Positions 34,731 to 44,914 of a stretch of 64,000 nt of DNA are shown here, piece after piece. Origin of the DNA: Mycolicibacterium flavescens. Its GTDB lineage: Bacteria; Actinomycetota; Actinomycetes; Mycobacteriales; Mycobacteriaceae. Both the position numbers and the translations under genes were made by a program. The stretch spans positions 37,730 through 101,729 of the forward strand of contig NZ_MIHA01000020.1 in NCBI RefSeq assembly GCF_001722335.1, written 5' to 3'. A model generated the notes under the pieces. It was not told the DNA's origin, ran no database searches, and saw only the letters and a list, made by a program, of their open reading frames with translations. Positions within the stretch are counted from its first letter, which is position 1; each line of letters starts with the position of its first letter.

Positions 34731-36218
34731 ATGTCCACCCTCGGTGATCTGCTCGCCGAGCACACCATGCTGCCCGGCAACGCGGTGGACCATCTGCACG
34801 CCGTGGTGGGGGAGTGGCAACTGCTCGCCGACCTGTCGTTCGCCGACTACCTGATGTGGGTGCGCCGCGACGACGGCGCGCTGGTCTGCGTCGCGCAGGT
34901 GCGGCCCAACACCGCCTCGACGGTGCTGCTGGCCGACTCGGTCAGCACGCTGGCCGACGCCGACGCCCTGCCCGTCGTCACCGCGGCGTTCGACTCCGGC
35001 GAGATCGTCGTCGGCGACGGTGCCGGACAACAGGTTTCGCCCGGACTGAACGTCGAGGCCGTCCCCGTGCGCTACAAGGACGAAGTGGTGGCGGTGCTGA
35101 CCCATCAGACCGCGCTGGCGTCCCGCAAGGCCAGCCGGCTCGAAGGCGCCTACCTCGACTGCGCGGGCGACCTGCTGCTGATGCTCTCGGAGGGCACCTT
35201 CCCCAACGTCGGGGACCTGGCGATGTCGCGGTCGAGCCCGCGCGTGGGCGACGGGTTCATCCGGCTCGACGGCGCCGGGGTCGTCACCTTCGCCAGCCCG
35301 AATGCGATCTCGGCCTACCACCGGATGGGACTGGCCGCCGAACTGGAGGGCCACAACCTGGTCAGCGTGACCAGGCCGCTGATCGGCGACCCGTTCGAGG
35401 CCCAGGAACTGGCCAACCACATCCGTGACTCGCTGGCCGGTGGGTCGAGCATGCGCATGGAGGTCGACGCCGGCGGCGCCGCCGTGCTGATGCGCACGCT
35501 GCCGCTGGTGGTGCACGGTCAGGCGGTCGGCGCGGCGGTGCTGATCCGCGACGTCACCGAGGTCAAACGCCGCGACCGGGCGCTGCTGTCCAAGGACGCC
35601 ACCATCCGCGAGATCCACCACCGGGTGAAGAACAACCTGCAGACCGTCGCGGCGCTGCTGCGGCTGCAGGCCCGCCGCACCAACAACGCCGAGGGCCGCG
35701 AAGCGCTGATCGAGTCGGTGCGGCGGGTGTCGTCGATCGCCTTGGTCCACGACGCGCTGTCGATGTCGGTGGACGAGGAGGTCAACCTCGACGAGGTCGT
35801 CGACCGCATCCTGCCGATGATGAACGACGTTGCCGCCGTGGACACTCCGATCCGGATCACCCGGGTCGGCGAACTGGGCGTGCTCGACGCCGACCGGGCG
35901 ACCGCGCTGATCATGGTGATCACCGAACTCGTGCAGAACGCGATCGAGCACGCCTTCGACCCGTCCACCCCACAGGGCTGCGTCACGATCCGCGCGGAGC
36001 GCTCGGCGCGCTGGCTCGACGTCGTCGTCCACGACGACGGCCGCGGGCTGCCCGAGGGCTTCAGTCTGGAGAAGGCCGACCGGCTCGGTCTGCAGATCGT
36101 GCGGACCCTGGTCTCGGCCGAACTCGACGGCTCACTGGGTATGCACGAGGTCCCCGACGGCGGCACCGACGTGGTGCTGCGGGTGCCGCTGGGCCGTCCG
36201 CGCCGGCCCGCGCAGTAG
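34731..36218 (+). CDS. pdtaS: Sensor histidine kinase PdtaS
   Basis: A 495-residue soluble sensor kinase. It has an N-terminal GAF-like domain (about 5-140), a PAS-like domain (about 170-280), then a HisKA_2 segment R-E-I-H-H-R-V-K-N-N-L-Q-T with His296/His297 and an HATPase domain containing T-E-L-V-Q-N-A-I-E-H and D-D-G-R-G-L-P. Partner is the ANTAR-type PdtaR, which is not in this window. The pair controls nutrient and copper/nitric-oxide linked responses in mycobacteria. There are no membrane segments. It converges with whiB1 across a perfect palindromic terminator. Confidence 0.93.
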   Translation: MSTLGDLLAEHTMLPGNAVDHLHAVVGEWQLLADLSFADYLMWVRRDDGALVCVAQVRPNTASTVLLADSVSTLADADALPVVTAAFDSGEIVVGDGAGQQVSPGLNVEAVPVRYKDEVVAVLTHQTALASRKASRLEGAYLDCAGDLLLMLSEGTFPNVGDLAMSRSSPRVGDGFIRLDGAGVVTFASPNAISAYHRMGLAAELEGHNLVSVTRPLIGDPFEAQELANHIRDSLAGGSSMRMEVDAGGAAVLMRTLPLVVHGQAVGAAVLIRDVTEVKRRDRALLSKDATIREIHHRVKNNLQTVAALLRLQARRTNNAEGREALIESVRRVSSIALVHDALSMSVDEEVNLDEVVDRILPMMNDVAAVDTPIRITRVGELGVLDADRATALIMVITELVQNAIEHAFDPSTPQGCVTIRAERSARWLDVVVHDDGRGLPEGFSLEKADRLGLQIVRTLVSAELDGSLGMHEVPDGGTDVVLRVPLGRPRRPAQ

Positions 36219-36284
36219 CCAGAACTCGATTCGCAATTCGTCCGATTGATCGTTAATCGGCTCACAGCGAATTTGCGGAAAAGA

Positions 36285-36312
36285 TACGGCCCCGACATAT
36301 GTCGGGGCCGTA
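36285..36312. terminator. Perfect palindromic terminator between pdtaS and whiB1
   Basis: A 28-base perfect palindrome: TACGGCCCCGACAT (36285-36298) and ATGTCGGGGCCGTA (36299-36312). Either strand makes a 12-base stem with an ATAT loop. It lies between convergent stops (36218 and 36336) and can serve both genes. Confidence 0.85.
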
Positions 36313-36335
36313 GTGCTATTCGCGTGAAGCGGTGA

Positions 36336-36590
36336 TCAGACTCCGCTGCGGGCCTTGGTGCGGGCGTTGCGACGCTTGAGTGCACGCCGCTCGTCCTCGC
36401 TCATGCCGCCCCACACGCCGGCGTCCTGGCCGGACTCCAATGCCCAGGTGAGGCACTCGGTGGTGACCGGGCAACGATTACAAACAAGCTTCGCGTCGGC
36501 GATCTGCGCGAGCGCCGGGCCGCTGTTTCCCACCGGGAAGAACAGTTCCGGATCCTCGTCGCGACAGACGGCCTTATGGCGCCAATCCAT
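36336..36590 (-). CDS. whiB1: Iron-sulfur transcription factor WhiB1
   Basis: An 84-residue WhiB protein, the same length as M. tuberculosis WhiB1 and very similar in sequence. The [4Fe-4S] ligands are Cys9, Cys37, Cys40 and Cys46, and G-V-W-G-G and the basic C-terminus follow. WhiB1 is essential, binds SigA, and its cluster reacts with nitric oxide. The ATG gives M-D-W-R-H-K. The upstream region holds CRP-like palindromes, consistent with the known cAMP-CRP control of whiB1 in M. tuberculosis. Confidence 0.96.
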   Translation of the reverse strand: MDWRHKAVCRDEDPELFFPVGNSGPALAQIADAKLVCNRCPVTTECLTWALESGQDAGVWGGMSEDERRALKRRNARTKARSGV

Positions 36591-36645
36591 TGATCTAACT
36601 CTCCTTATTCGTTGGCACAGCACAGCGCACGAGCGATAGTTCGGC

Positions 36646-36661
36646 TGTTAACGCGTGCACA
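36646..36661. promoter_or_regulatory. CRP-like site upstream of whiB1 (weaker)
   Basis: TGTTAACGCGTGCACA matches the CRP consensus TGTGA-N6-TCACA at eight of ten fixed positions. It lies 56-71 bases before the whiB1 ATG, close to where CRP acts on this promoter in M. tuberculosis. Assignment is by motif. Confidence 0.45.
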
Positions 36662-36732
36662 TGAAATGTTTCAGCACTGTTGCTATCGATATTTTCACAG
36701 GCTGGACAGATGTCAATACTCGCGAGTTAACA

Positions 36733-36748
36733 AGTGCGCAATGTCACT
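36733..36748. promoter_or_regulatory. CRP-like site upstream of whiB1 (stronger)
   Basis: AGTGCGCAATGTCACT is a palindrome with AGTG/CACT arms and contains GTG-N8-CAC, the invariant CRP core; only one of the inner A/T positions deviates. It lies 143-158 bases upstream of the whiB1 start and about 80 bases after the stop of the diacylglycerol kinase-like gene. Confidence 0.5.
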
Positions 36749-36829
36749 AGCGCGGCCCGTTCGCGGCTCACTCACCTGCCTGTACTAGACTCGATCCAAC
36801 TGCGCCTACAACTCTACGCCGTAAACCGG

Positions 36830-37804
36830 TTACCGCTGGTGAGAGCCTTTTTCCGGATCCGCCGGCGCGGGCGCGAGAACCCCCAGCGCCTCCGGTACCG
36901 ACCGGAACGTCATGGAATCGCGCGGCCCGAGGAAATCTCCGTCGATCTGGCAGGCGACCGGTGTATCGCTCGTCACCCGCAGCCACGGCAGGTCGTCGTC
37001 GCGCACCAGATGCCGGGCCTTGACGACCGACTTCTGCGACAGCATCCGCCGCACCAGCCCGAGGTTGGCCCATACGCTCATGCTGGTGGTGGCGAACAAC
37101 CCGAGCCCGGTCTCGAACGTCGTCGACGGGTTCGTCCACACCGGCCTGGCGTTGGCGTAGGTCCACGGGCTGGCGTTGGAGACGAACGCGAAGTGCACGC
37201 CGCCGACCGGTTCCTGGCCGGGCAGGTGCAGCGTCAGCGTCGGCTCCTTGCGGGCGCTGGCCAGCACCTCGCGGATCGCCACCCGCACGTAGCGCGACGC
37301 GGTCACCTTGCGGCCGCGGGCCCGCTGCGCCTCGACCGCGGCCACCACGTCGCCGTCGACCCCCATACCCGCGGTGAACACCGCCCAGCGTTCGCCGCAG
37401 TCCATCAACCCGATGCGCCGCCAGACCCTGCGCCGGCGGTACTCCGAGAGCAGGTCGACGAGCTGGTTGGTCGCCTCGATCGGGTCCGGGCTGATGCCCA
37501 GCGCCCGGGCGAACACGTTGGCCGACCCGCCCGGCACCACGCCGACGGCCGGGGCCGCCGCGCCCGGGCCGTTGACCTCGAGCACACCGTTGACCACCTC
37601 GTTGACGGTGCCGTCCCCGCCGTGCACGATCAGCACGTCGACACCGTCGCGGGCGGCTTCACGGCCGATCTCGATGGCATGCCCGCGGTGGTCGGTGTGC
37701 ACGACGGTCAGCTTCACCCGGCTCTCCAGCGCGTGCGCCAGCAGATCGCGGCCGGCCGGGGTCGTCGAAGTGGCATTCGGGTTCACGATCAGCACGGCGC
37801 GCAC
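36830..37804 (-). CDS. Diacylglycerol/lipid kinase family protein (Rv3218 type)
   Basis: A 324-residue DAGK-catalytic protein. The nucleotide site G-G-D-G-T-V-N-E-V-V-N-G is at about residues 63-74 and V-P-G-G-S-A-N-V-F-A-R supplies the second loop. Members phosphorylate diacylglycerol or related lipids with ATP. The start is GTG 37804, which lacks a Shine-Dalgarno; TAGGCT eight bases upstream suggests a leaderless message. It is transcribed toward whiB1 as in M. tuberculosis, and divergently from the integral membrane gene at 37872. Confidence 0.9.
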   Translation of the reverse strand: MRAVLIVNPNATSTTPAGRDLLAHALESRVKLTVVHTDHRGHAIEIGREAARDGVDVLIVHGGDGTVNEVVNGVLEVNGPGAAAPAVGVVPGGSANVFARALGISPDPIEATNQLVDLLSEYRRRRVWRRIGLMDCGERWAVFTAGMGVDGDVVAAVEAQRARGRKVTASRYVRVAIREVLASARKEPTLTLHLPGQEPVGGVHFAFVSNASPWTYANARPVWTNPSTTFETGLGLFATTSMSVWANLGLVRRMLSQKSVVKARHLVRDDDLPWLRVTSDTPVACQIDGDFLGPRDSMTFRSVPEALGVLAPAPADPEKGSHQR

Positions 37805-37871
37805 GGGGTCCGAGCCTACTGAACGGCCTTTACGCACTTGAGGGCCTGAGCGCACCCTCTACGCTCGGATC

Positions 37872-38312
37872 GTGATCGTTCCCTCCCCGACGACCGTGCG
37901 GCAGGCCGCCGTCCTCGTCGCCGCAGAAGGTGTCGCCGCGCTGATCGCGGCGCTGGTGTACGTGGTCAGCGGCTTCGGTGCGGCGGAGGTCGACGGGCTC
38001 AACAAGTACGGCACCGCGCTGTGGTTCGCGATCATGGGCGCCGGTGTGCTGGCCGCGGGCTGGGCGTTGTGGACCGGCCGGCGATGGGGCCGCGGCATCG
38101 CGGTGTTCGTCCAGCTGCTGCTGCTGCCGGTGGCCTGGTACATGGGTCCCGGCTCGCAGCAGTGGCTCTACGCGGTGCCGATCGCGGTGGTGGCGGTCGC
38201 GACGCTGGTGCTGCTGTTCAGCCCGGCCACGGTCGAGTGGCTGGGCGTCCGGGACGACGCTCAGGGCAGTTCTGAGGCCAGCGCCGACAACTCCGGGCCC
38301 GACACCCGGTAG
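37872..38312 (+). CDS. Integral membrane protein of unknown function (Rv3217c type)
   Basis: A 146-residue protein with four predicted helices (about 10-32, 48-68, 75-93, 100-120) and a short soluble tail rich in Ser, Asp and Gly. A W-T-G-R-R-W-G-R segment links the middle helices. I see no known domain. GTG at 37872 is used. The 3' end overlaps the convergent GNAT gene by 52 bases, so both coding ends share DNA. Confidence 0.8.
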   Translation: MIVPSPTTVRQAAVLVAAEGVAALIAALVYVVSGFGAAEVDGLNKYGTALWFAIMGAGVLAAGWALWTGRRWGRGIAVFVQLLLLPVAWYMGPGSQQWLYAVPIAVVAVATLVLLFSPATVEWLGVRDDAQGSSEASADNSGPDTR

Positions 38313-38746
38313 GTGATCCAGTCGCTCTGCTGCGTGCCGCCGACGGCGTCGTAGAGGGCGATCGCGTTGACGTTCCAGTCCAGCACCGCCCACGTCAGCC
38401 GGGAATAGCCGCGTTCGACGCATTCGCGGGCCAGCGTGGCCAGGATCTTGCGCGCCAGCCCGCGCCTGCGGAACTGCGGGCGGACGTAGAGGTCTTCGAG
38501 GTAGATACCCGCGACCCCGTCCCACGTCGAGAAGTTGGTGAACCACAACGCGCCGGCGGCGGCCTGTCCGTCGACCTCGACGATGTGGCCGTTCACGGTC
38601 ACCGGATCGCCGAAAAGTGCTTGGCGCAGTTGGTTTTCGGTGACGGTGCACTGGTCGGCGGCGCGTTCGAACTCGGCGAGTTCGTGGATCATCGCGGTGA
38701 GCTCGGTTTCGTCGCCGGGCCGCACCCGCCGTATCACCTCGGTCAC
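38261..38746 (-). CDS. GNAT family N-acetyltransferase
   Basis: A 161-residue acetyltransferase. The acetyl-CoA site is L-Y-V-R-P-Q-F-R-R-R-G-L-A-R-K, with L-D-W-N-V-N-A-I-A-L-Y-D (motif B) following, the pattern of diamine/spermidine acetyltransferase-like GNATs. It starts with GTG at 38746 overlapping the entC stop (GTGA), so it is coupled to entC; Rv3216 is the M. tuberculosis counterpart. Substrate unknown. It converges into the membrane-protein gene. Confidence 0.9.
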   Translation of the reverse strand: MTEVIRRVRPGDETELTAMIHELAEFERAADQCTVTENQLRQALFGDPVTVNGHIVEVDGQAAAGALWFTNFSTWDGVAGIYLEDLYVRPQFRRRGLARKILATLARECVERGYSRLTWAVLDWNVNAIALYDAVGGTQQSDWITYRVSGPELSALASELP

Positions 38747-39837
38747 GGCCGGACGCCCAGCGCCGACAGGATGGTGCTGAATTTCGTTGTGGTCTCGCTG
38801 ACTTCGTCGTCCGGGTCGGACTCGGCGACGATGCCGCCGCCGGAGTAGGCGTCGGCGGTGCGCCGGTCGGCTGAGAGCTGCGCACACCGGATGGACACCA
38901 CCCAGCGGCCGTCGCCGCGCTGGTCGCACCAGCCGACGGCGCCCGCGTAGAAACCGCGGTCGCCCTCCAGTTCGGCGATCAGCGCGGCCGCATCGGCGGT
39001 CGGCACCCCGCCGACGGCCGGGGTGGGATGCAGCGCGACCGCCAGATCCAGTGCGGTCGTTGACTTGTCGCGCAGCCGACCGGTGACGCGGGTGGCCAGA
39101 TGCCAGACCGCGTCGGTCTTGTGCAGCTGCGGTTCGGCCGCCACGTCGAGTTCGTCGCACAGCGGAGCCAGCACCTCGCGGATCGCGTCGACGACCAGTT
39201 GGTGTTCGTGCCGGTCCTTGGCGGAGGCGGCCAGCGCGGCGCCGTTCGCCTCGTCGGTGGCCGGGTCGGGGGAGCGGGCAGCCGAACCCGCGAACGGCGC
39301 GCAGACCACCTGGTCGCCGCGGCGCGCCACCAGAAGCTCCGGGCTCGCGCCGACCAGCACGCTGCCCGAACAGCCGCCGCCGGCTGCGCTCAGATCGACC
39401 AGATAGCCGTTGGCCGAAGGGTCGGCGCCGACCAGTCGGTGCAGCACGGTGCGCGCATCCAGCGGCCCGTCGGCGGTCAGCCGCAGCGCACGCGCCAACA
39501 CCACCTTGTGCAGGCCGGCGGCCGGATCGCGCAGCCGGTCCACCGCGGCGGCGATGCGGGCGCGGTGCTCCTCGGGCGCCGGCAGCGTCTCGGCGATCTG
39601 CACCTCGGGCAGCTCGCGCAGCGGCCAGTCCGGCAGCGCGTCGAGGAACTGCACGGTCTGCGGGCGGATCAGCGCCGCGGGTTTGGTCATGTCAAAAGGC
39701 AAGGCCCCCAGGATGATCGGGGCGCTGTGCGACGCGAGCGCGGCGCGCGCGTCGGCGATGCCGGGGAACGCCGTGTGCACTCCGTCGGCGACGACCGCGC
39801 CGCGGGAGGCCATGACGAAGCTCGGTTCGCGGGTCAC
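38743..39837 (-). CDS. entC: Isochorismate synthase
   Basis: A 364-residue chorismate-utilising enzyme converting chorismate to isochorismate. The C-terminal domain holds C-A-P-F-A-G-S-A-A-R-S, H-P-T-P-A-V-G-G-V-P and F-Y-A-G-A-V-G-W, and the end shows Y-S-G-G-G-I-V-A-E-S-D-P. Isochorismate feeds menaquinone or, with further enzymes, salicylate-derived siderophores. No mbt genes are visible, so menaquinone supply is the likelier role. GTG start at 39837 overlaps the gpm2 stop by GTGA. Confidence 0.93.
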   Translation of the reverse strand: MTREPSFVMASRGAVVADGVHTAFPGIADARAALASHSAPIILGALPFDMTKPAALIRPQTVQFLDALPDWPLRELPEVQIAETLPAPEEHRARIAAAVDRLRDPAAGLHKVVLARALRLTADGPLDARTVLHRLVGADPSANGYLVDLSAAGGGCSGSVLVGASPELLVARRGDQVVCAPFAGSAARSPDPATDEANGAALAASAKDRHEHQLVVDAIREVLAPLCDELDVAAEPQLHKTDAVWHLATRVTGRLRDKSTTALDLAVALHPTPAVGGVPTADAAALIAELEGDRGFYAGAVGWCDQRGDGRWVVSIRCAQLSADRRTADAYSGGGIVAESDPDDEVSETTTKFSTILSALGVRP

Positions 39838-40445
39838 CGTGGCTTACACGGATCCTGATGGCCGGTCAGCCCCTGGGCGATGATCTGCCGGATGCCGTGC
39901 TCGAATCCGAGCACCGCGATCGACGCGGGCGCCATCGCGAAGCGGATGCCGCTGGCCACGGGCAGTTCCACCCAGCGGGCGATGACCGAGCGTGAGAAGT
40001 GGGCGTGTCCGACGAACACCACGTCGCGCGTCTCCATGTGGGTCAGCGCCAGTTCGACCGCGCGGTCGGCGCGCGCGGCGATGTCGGCGACGCTCTCACC
40101 GCCCTCGGCGCCGTGCGTCCAGACCAGCCAGTCGGGCACGGTCTCGCGGATCTGCGGGGTGGTCAGGCCCTCGTAACGGCCGTAGTCCCACTCCTGCAGT
40201 AGCGGGTTGCGCTCGTCGATCCTCAGCCCGGCCAGTTCGGCGGTGTCCACGGCGCGGCGCAGCGGGCTGCTGATCACCCGCGGATTGTCGAGGTCGAGTT
40301 CGGCCAGCGCCTCGGCCGCCAACTTGGCGCGGTCGCGGCCGACGTCGGTGAGTTCGAGGTCGGTGTGGCCGGTGTGCTGACCGGTCTTGGACCACTCCGT
40401 CTCACCGTGACGGAGCAGTACCAGCCGGTGCTGCAGTAGGCCCAC
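39834..40445 (-). CDS. gpm2: Histidine phosphatase family protein, Gpm2 (Rv3214) type
   Basis: A 203-residue protein of the phosphoglycerate mutase-like histidine phosphatase family, exactly the length of Rv3214. The phospho-histidine motif L-L-R-H-G-E-T-E-W-S is near the N-terminus and the second histidine is in F-V-G-H-A-H-F-S-R. Rv3214 was characterised as a broad acid phosphatase rather than a true mutase. GTG at 40445 is used. Downstream entC overlaps by four bases. Confidence 0.92.
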   Translation of the reverse strand: MGLLQHRLVLLRHGETEWSKTGQHTGHTDLELTDVGRDRAKLAAEALAELDLDNPRVISSPLRRAVDTAELAGLRIDERNPLLQEWDYGRYEGLTTPQIRETVPDWLVWTHGAEGGESVADIAARADRAVELALTHMETRDVVFVGHAHFSRSVIARWVELPVASGIRFAMAPASIAVLGFEHGIRQIIAQGLTGHQDPCKPR

Positions 40446-40496
40446 GCCGACTGATTCTGCCGCACGGTCGCTCGCGCCGTGCGGGCCCGTGCAACG

Positions 40497-41300
40497 ATGA
40501 ACACCGTGACGCGGGTACTTGCGGTCGCCAATCAAAAGGGTGGGGTTGCCAAAACGACGACGGTGGCGTCGTTGGGTGCGGCGATTCAGGAGAAGGACAA
40601 GCGGGTCCTGCTGGTGGACCTCGACCCGCAGGGCTCGTTGACGTTCTCGCTGGGCCACGACCCCGACAAGCTGCCGGTGTCGATCCACGAGGTGCTGCTC
40701 GGGGAGGTCGAACCGGACGCTGCGCTGCTGGAGACGCCCGAGGGCATGGCGCTGCTGCCCGCCAACATCGACCTGGCAGGCGCCGAGGCGATGCTGCTGA
40801 TGCGGGCGGGCCGCGAGTACGCGCTCAAGCGCGCGCTGGCCAAGGTTGTCGAGCGCTACGACGTGGTGATCATCGACTGCCCGCCGTCGCTGGGGGTGCT
40901 GACGCTCAACGGGCTGACCGCCGCCGACGAGGTGATCGTGCCGCTGCAGTGCGAGACCCTGGCGCACCGCGGGGTGGGCCAGTTCCTGCGCACCATCGCC
41001 GACGTGCAGGCGATCACCAACGAAGACCTCAAGCTGCTGGGCGCGCTTCCGACGCTGTACGACTCGCGCACCACGCACAGCCGTGACGTGCTGCTCGACG
41101 TCGCCGACCGCTACGACCTGCCGGTGCTGGCCCCGCCGATCCCGCGCACGGTGCGTTTCGCCGAGGCCAGCGCGTCGGGGGCCTCGGTGCTGGCCGGCCG
41201 CAAGAACAAGGGTGCGCTGGCCTACCGCGAACTCGCGCAGGCCCTGCTCAAGCATTGGAAGAACGGCAAACCGATGCCGACGTTCACCCCGGAGATCTAG
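40497..41300 (+). CDS. Orphan ParA/Soj family ATPase (Rv3213c type)
   Basis: A 267-residue deviant Walker A ATPase. The K-G-G-V-A-K-T-T-T motif is near residue 16 and the Walker B-like strand V-V-I-I-D-C-P-P-S-L-G-V-L follows. No ParB gene or parS site is visible, and chromosomal parAB normally lie near oriC, so this is an orphan ParA whose cargo is unknown. Very similar to Rv3213c. ATG 40497 is chosen; GTG 40506 is an in-frame alternative. Confidence 0.9.
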   Translation: MNTVTRVLAVANQKGGVAKTTTVASLGAAIQEKDKRVLLVDLDPQGSLTFSLGHDPDKLPVSIHEVLLGEVEPDAALLETPEGMALLPANIDLAGAEAMLLMRAGREYALKRALAKVVERYDVVIIDCPPSLGVLTLNGLTAADEVIVPLQCETLAHRGVGQFLRTIADVQAITNEDLKLLGALPTLYDSRTTHSRDVLLDVADRYDLPVLAPPIPRTVRFAEASASGASVLAGRKNKGALAYRELAQALLKHWKNGKPMPTFTPEI

Positions 41301-41304
41301 CCGC

Positions 41305-42516
41305 TCAGCCGAGTGCGACCAGTTCGCCGCCGCGCTGTTCGAGCACGGTCGCGCCGGCCACCGCAGGCACCACCGGCGTCGACGCGTCCGGGCGATCCAG
41401 CGCGATGTGCCGTTCGCCGCGGCCGGTCTGCGCATCGAACACGTCGTAGCCGCTCGTGACGGGCACCAGCAGCTTGCCCGCCATCACGGTGCCCGGTCCG
41501 AGCGGGACGTTGGGCCCGGCCGGGGCGATGGTGTAGAGGTAGCGAAGTCCGTTGACGGAGAACACCATCACGCTGTCGCCGGTCCACCAGGTGATGAGAT
41601 CGCCGGCCCGCGACGCGGTGGCCTGCGCCGACACCGCCCTGCCGACCTCGGTGCTGGCGACGGTGGCCCCGGTGTCGTCGACGACGTGCACGGTGGGGGC
41701 CGGGGTGGGCACGTAGACCGCGGTCGTGGTGTCGGCCACCGCCACCACGCGGGCATCGGAGTCCTTGGCGACGCCCGGCTGGGGCACGTACTTGAGCTCC
41801 GGGGCGTCCTCGTCGTCGGCGGGCCGCAGCAGCGTCAACCGCAGGTCGGCCTGCCCGGGGCAGGCCTCCAGCAGCGACACCGCGCTCGAACTCGCCTGCG
41901 TCGAGACGAACCGGCACAGCGGCGTGGCGGGGGTGCCGGGTTTGATCGGCGCGTCCAGCGCGCCGTAGCTGATCATCCGCACCATGTCCGAGCGCCACAG
42001 CTCCAGCCGGTTCTCCCCGGCCGACAGCACCGTGGTGCCGTCGGAGCTCAGCGTGACCTCGGCGTCGGCGTAGGAAGTCCGGGCCGGGCCCCGCAGCCCG
42101 GTCTTGGCGTCGATGGTGCTGACCTGCCCGCAGCCGCGGGCATCGGGGTAGACGGCGACGGCGTACTGGTAGACGTAACTCACGCCGCACAGGTCCAGGT
42201 CGCGCGCGTAGGCCCACAGCGGATCACCGGTGGCGGGGTCGCGTCCCTCGACGGTGCGCCCGTCCCCGGTGATCACGGCGCCGCCGGCCACGATCGGTGT
42301 GGTGGTCTTCGCGCTCGACGCATTCCACAGCGGCCGCAACGCGGCGGGCACGGCGGCGGCGGGCTTGAGATCGGGCACCGGCGCGGCCGCGGGTCGGCTC
42401 AGCGTCGCGCGGGCGTCGCTGGTCCACCAGACCAACCCGGCGGTCACCGCCACCACCGCGGCGATCGCCACGGCCACCAGCACGTCGGTCCTGGTGCGGC
42501 GTTCGGGTTTGACCAT
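41305..42516 (-). CDS. Membrane-anchored beta-propeller-like protein (Rv3212 type)
   Basis: A 403-residue protein with one N-terminal helix (about 12-31) and an extracytoplasmic domain that reads as a PQQ-like beta-propeller: repeated strands such as A-V-I-T-G-D-G-R-T-V-E-G-R-D-P-A-T-G and D-A-K-T-G-L-R-G. It has cysteine pairs C-G-V-S-Y / G-C-G-Q-V and C-R-F / A-C-P-G that could form disulfides. Function not established. It is convergent with the ParA gene (4 bases apart) and read in the same direction as rhlE. Confidence 0.85.
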   Translation of the reverse strand: MVKPERRTRTDVLVAVAIAAVVAVTAGLVWWTSDARATLSRPAAAPVPDLKPAAAVPAALRPLWNASSAKTTTPIVAGGAVITGDGRTVEGRDPATGDPLWAYARDLDLCGVSYVYQYAVAVYPDARGCGQVSTIDAKTGLRGPARTSYADAEVTLSSDGTTVLSAGENRLELWRSDMVRMISYGALDAPIKPGTPATPLCRFVSTQASSSAVSLLEACPGQADLRLTLLRPADDEDAPELKYVPQPGVAKDSDARVVAVADTTTAVYVPTPAPTVHVVDDTGATVASTEVGRAVSAQATASRAGDLITWWTGDSVMVFSVNGLRYLYTIAPAGPNVPLGPGTVMAGKLLVPVTSGYDVFDAQTGRGERHIALDRPDASTPVVPAVAGATVLEQRGGELVALG

Positions 42517-42535
42517 GTACTGGCCGGTGTCCTCG

Positions 42536-43984
<1,449 letters not shown>

Positions 43985-44217
43985 ACGCGAAAACAAAGCC
44001 TTTCAATCGTCAATCCTCATGGCTGTCACGCGCGCACGAGGTTTTTAAACGATGTATATGGCCGTAAGACCCAAGCCCTGCACTGAGGTAGGCGGACTGT
44101 CTGCGTGCACGCACATTTCTTCAGGTAGCGGCAATTCAGATGCCACCGCCTTTGCCTAGCATACCTGCTCGAGTCCGAGGTTCGGGCGGCGCGCCGGGCG
44201 CGTTTATTGTTGGCCCC

Positions 44218-44913
44218 ATGAACGCGACGCCGCCTGCGCCCGAGCGGACCGATTCGGCGACGTCCGGTGTGAGCGTCGATCACCCCGGGGTCACCGAACT
44301 GTTCGCGCTACTGGCCTACGGCGAGGTGGCGGCCTTCTACCGGCTCACCGACGAGGCCCGGATGGCGCCCAACCTGCGCGGACGCATCAACATGGCGACG
44401 ATGGCGGCCGCCGAGATGAACCACTACGAGGTGCTGCGCGAAGCGCTCGAACGCCGCGGTGTCGACGTCGTGCCCGCGATGACGAAGTACGCGTCGCCGC
44501 TGGAGAACTACCACCGGCTGACCACGCCGAGCACGTGGCTGGAGGCGTTGGTCAAGACCTACGTCGGCGACGCGCTGGCCGCCGACTTCTATCTGGAGAT
44601 CGCCGACGCGCTGCCCGACGAGGTCGCCGACGTCGTGCGGGCGGTGCTCGCCGAAACCGGGCACTCCCAGTTCGTCGTCGCCGAGGTCCGGGCCGCGGTG
44701 ACCGCCAGCGACCGGCAGCGCCACCGGCTGGCGCTGTGGTCCCGCCGGTTGCTCGGCGAGGCGATCACCCAGGCCCAGTACGTGCTCGCCGAGCGCGACG
44801 AACTCGTCGACCTGCTGATGTCCAGCGGTGAGGGGCTCAAGCAGATGACCGAGTTCTTCGACCGGCTGCAACGCACCCACGCCGCCCGCATGCAGGAACT
44901 GGGCCTGGCCTGA
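44218..44913 (+). CDS. Ferritin-like fold protein (Rv3210c type, tRNA hydroxylase-like)
   Basis: A 231-residue protein with a complete set of candidate di-iron ligands of the ferritin superfamily: Glu36 (Y-G-E-V-A), Glu66-x-x-His69 (A-E-M-N-H), Glu127 (F-Y-L-E-I) and Glu146-x-x-His149 (A-E-T-G-H). It resembles MiaE-like tRNA hydroxylases in layout but the substrate is unknown. ATG at 44218. It is divergent from rhlE across 233 bases and meets the MmpS-like gene convergently with no gap (44913/44915). Confidence 0.85.
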   Translation: MNATPPAPERTDSATSGVSVDHPGVTELFALLAYGEVAAFYRLTDEARMAPNLRGRINMATMAAAEMNHYEVLREALERRGVDVVPAMTKYASPLENYHRLTTPSTWLEALVKTYVGDALAADFYLEIADALPDEVADVVRAVLAETGHSQFVVAEVRAAVTASDRQRHRLALWSRRLLGEAITQAQYVLAERDELVDLLMSSGEGLKQMTEFFDRLQRTHAARMQELGLA

Positions 44914-44914
44914 C

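Noticed and set aside
36734..37822. A 362-codon plus-strand frame opposite the diacylglycerol kinase gene
   Set aside because: The reverse strand encodes a clear GGDGTVNE kinase; the plus frame is Arg/His/Pro-rich.
40497..41300. ParA gene as evidence of a chromosome or plasmid partition locus
   Set aside because: No ParB gene or parS-like repeat nearby and the gene fits the conserved orphan Rv3213c position.
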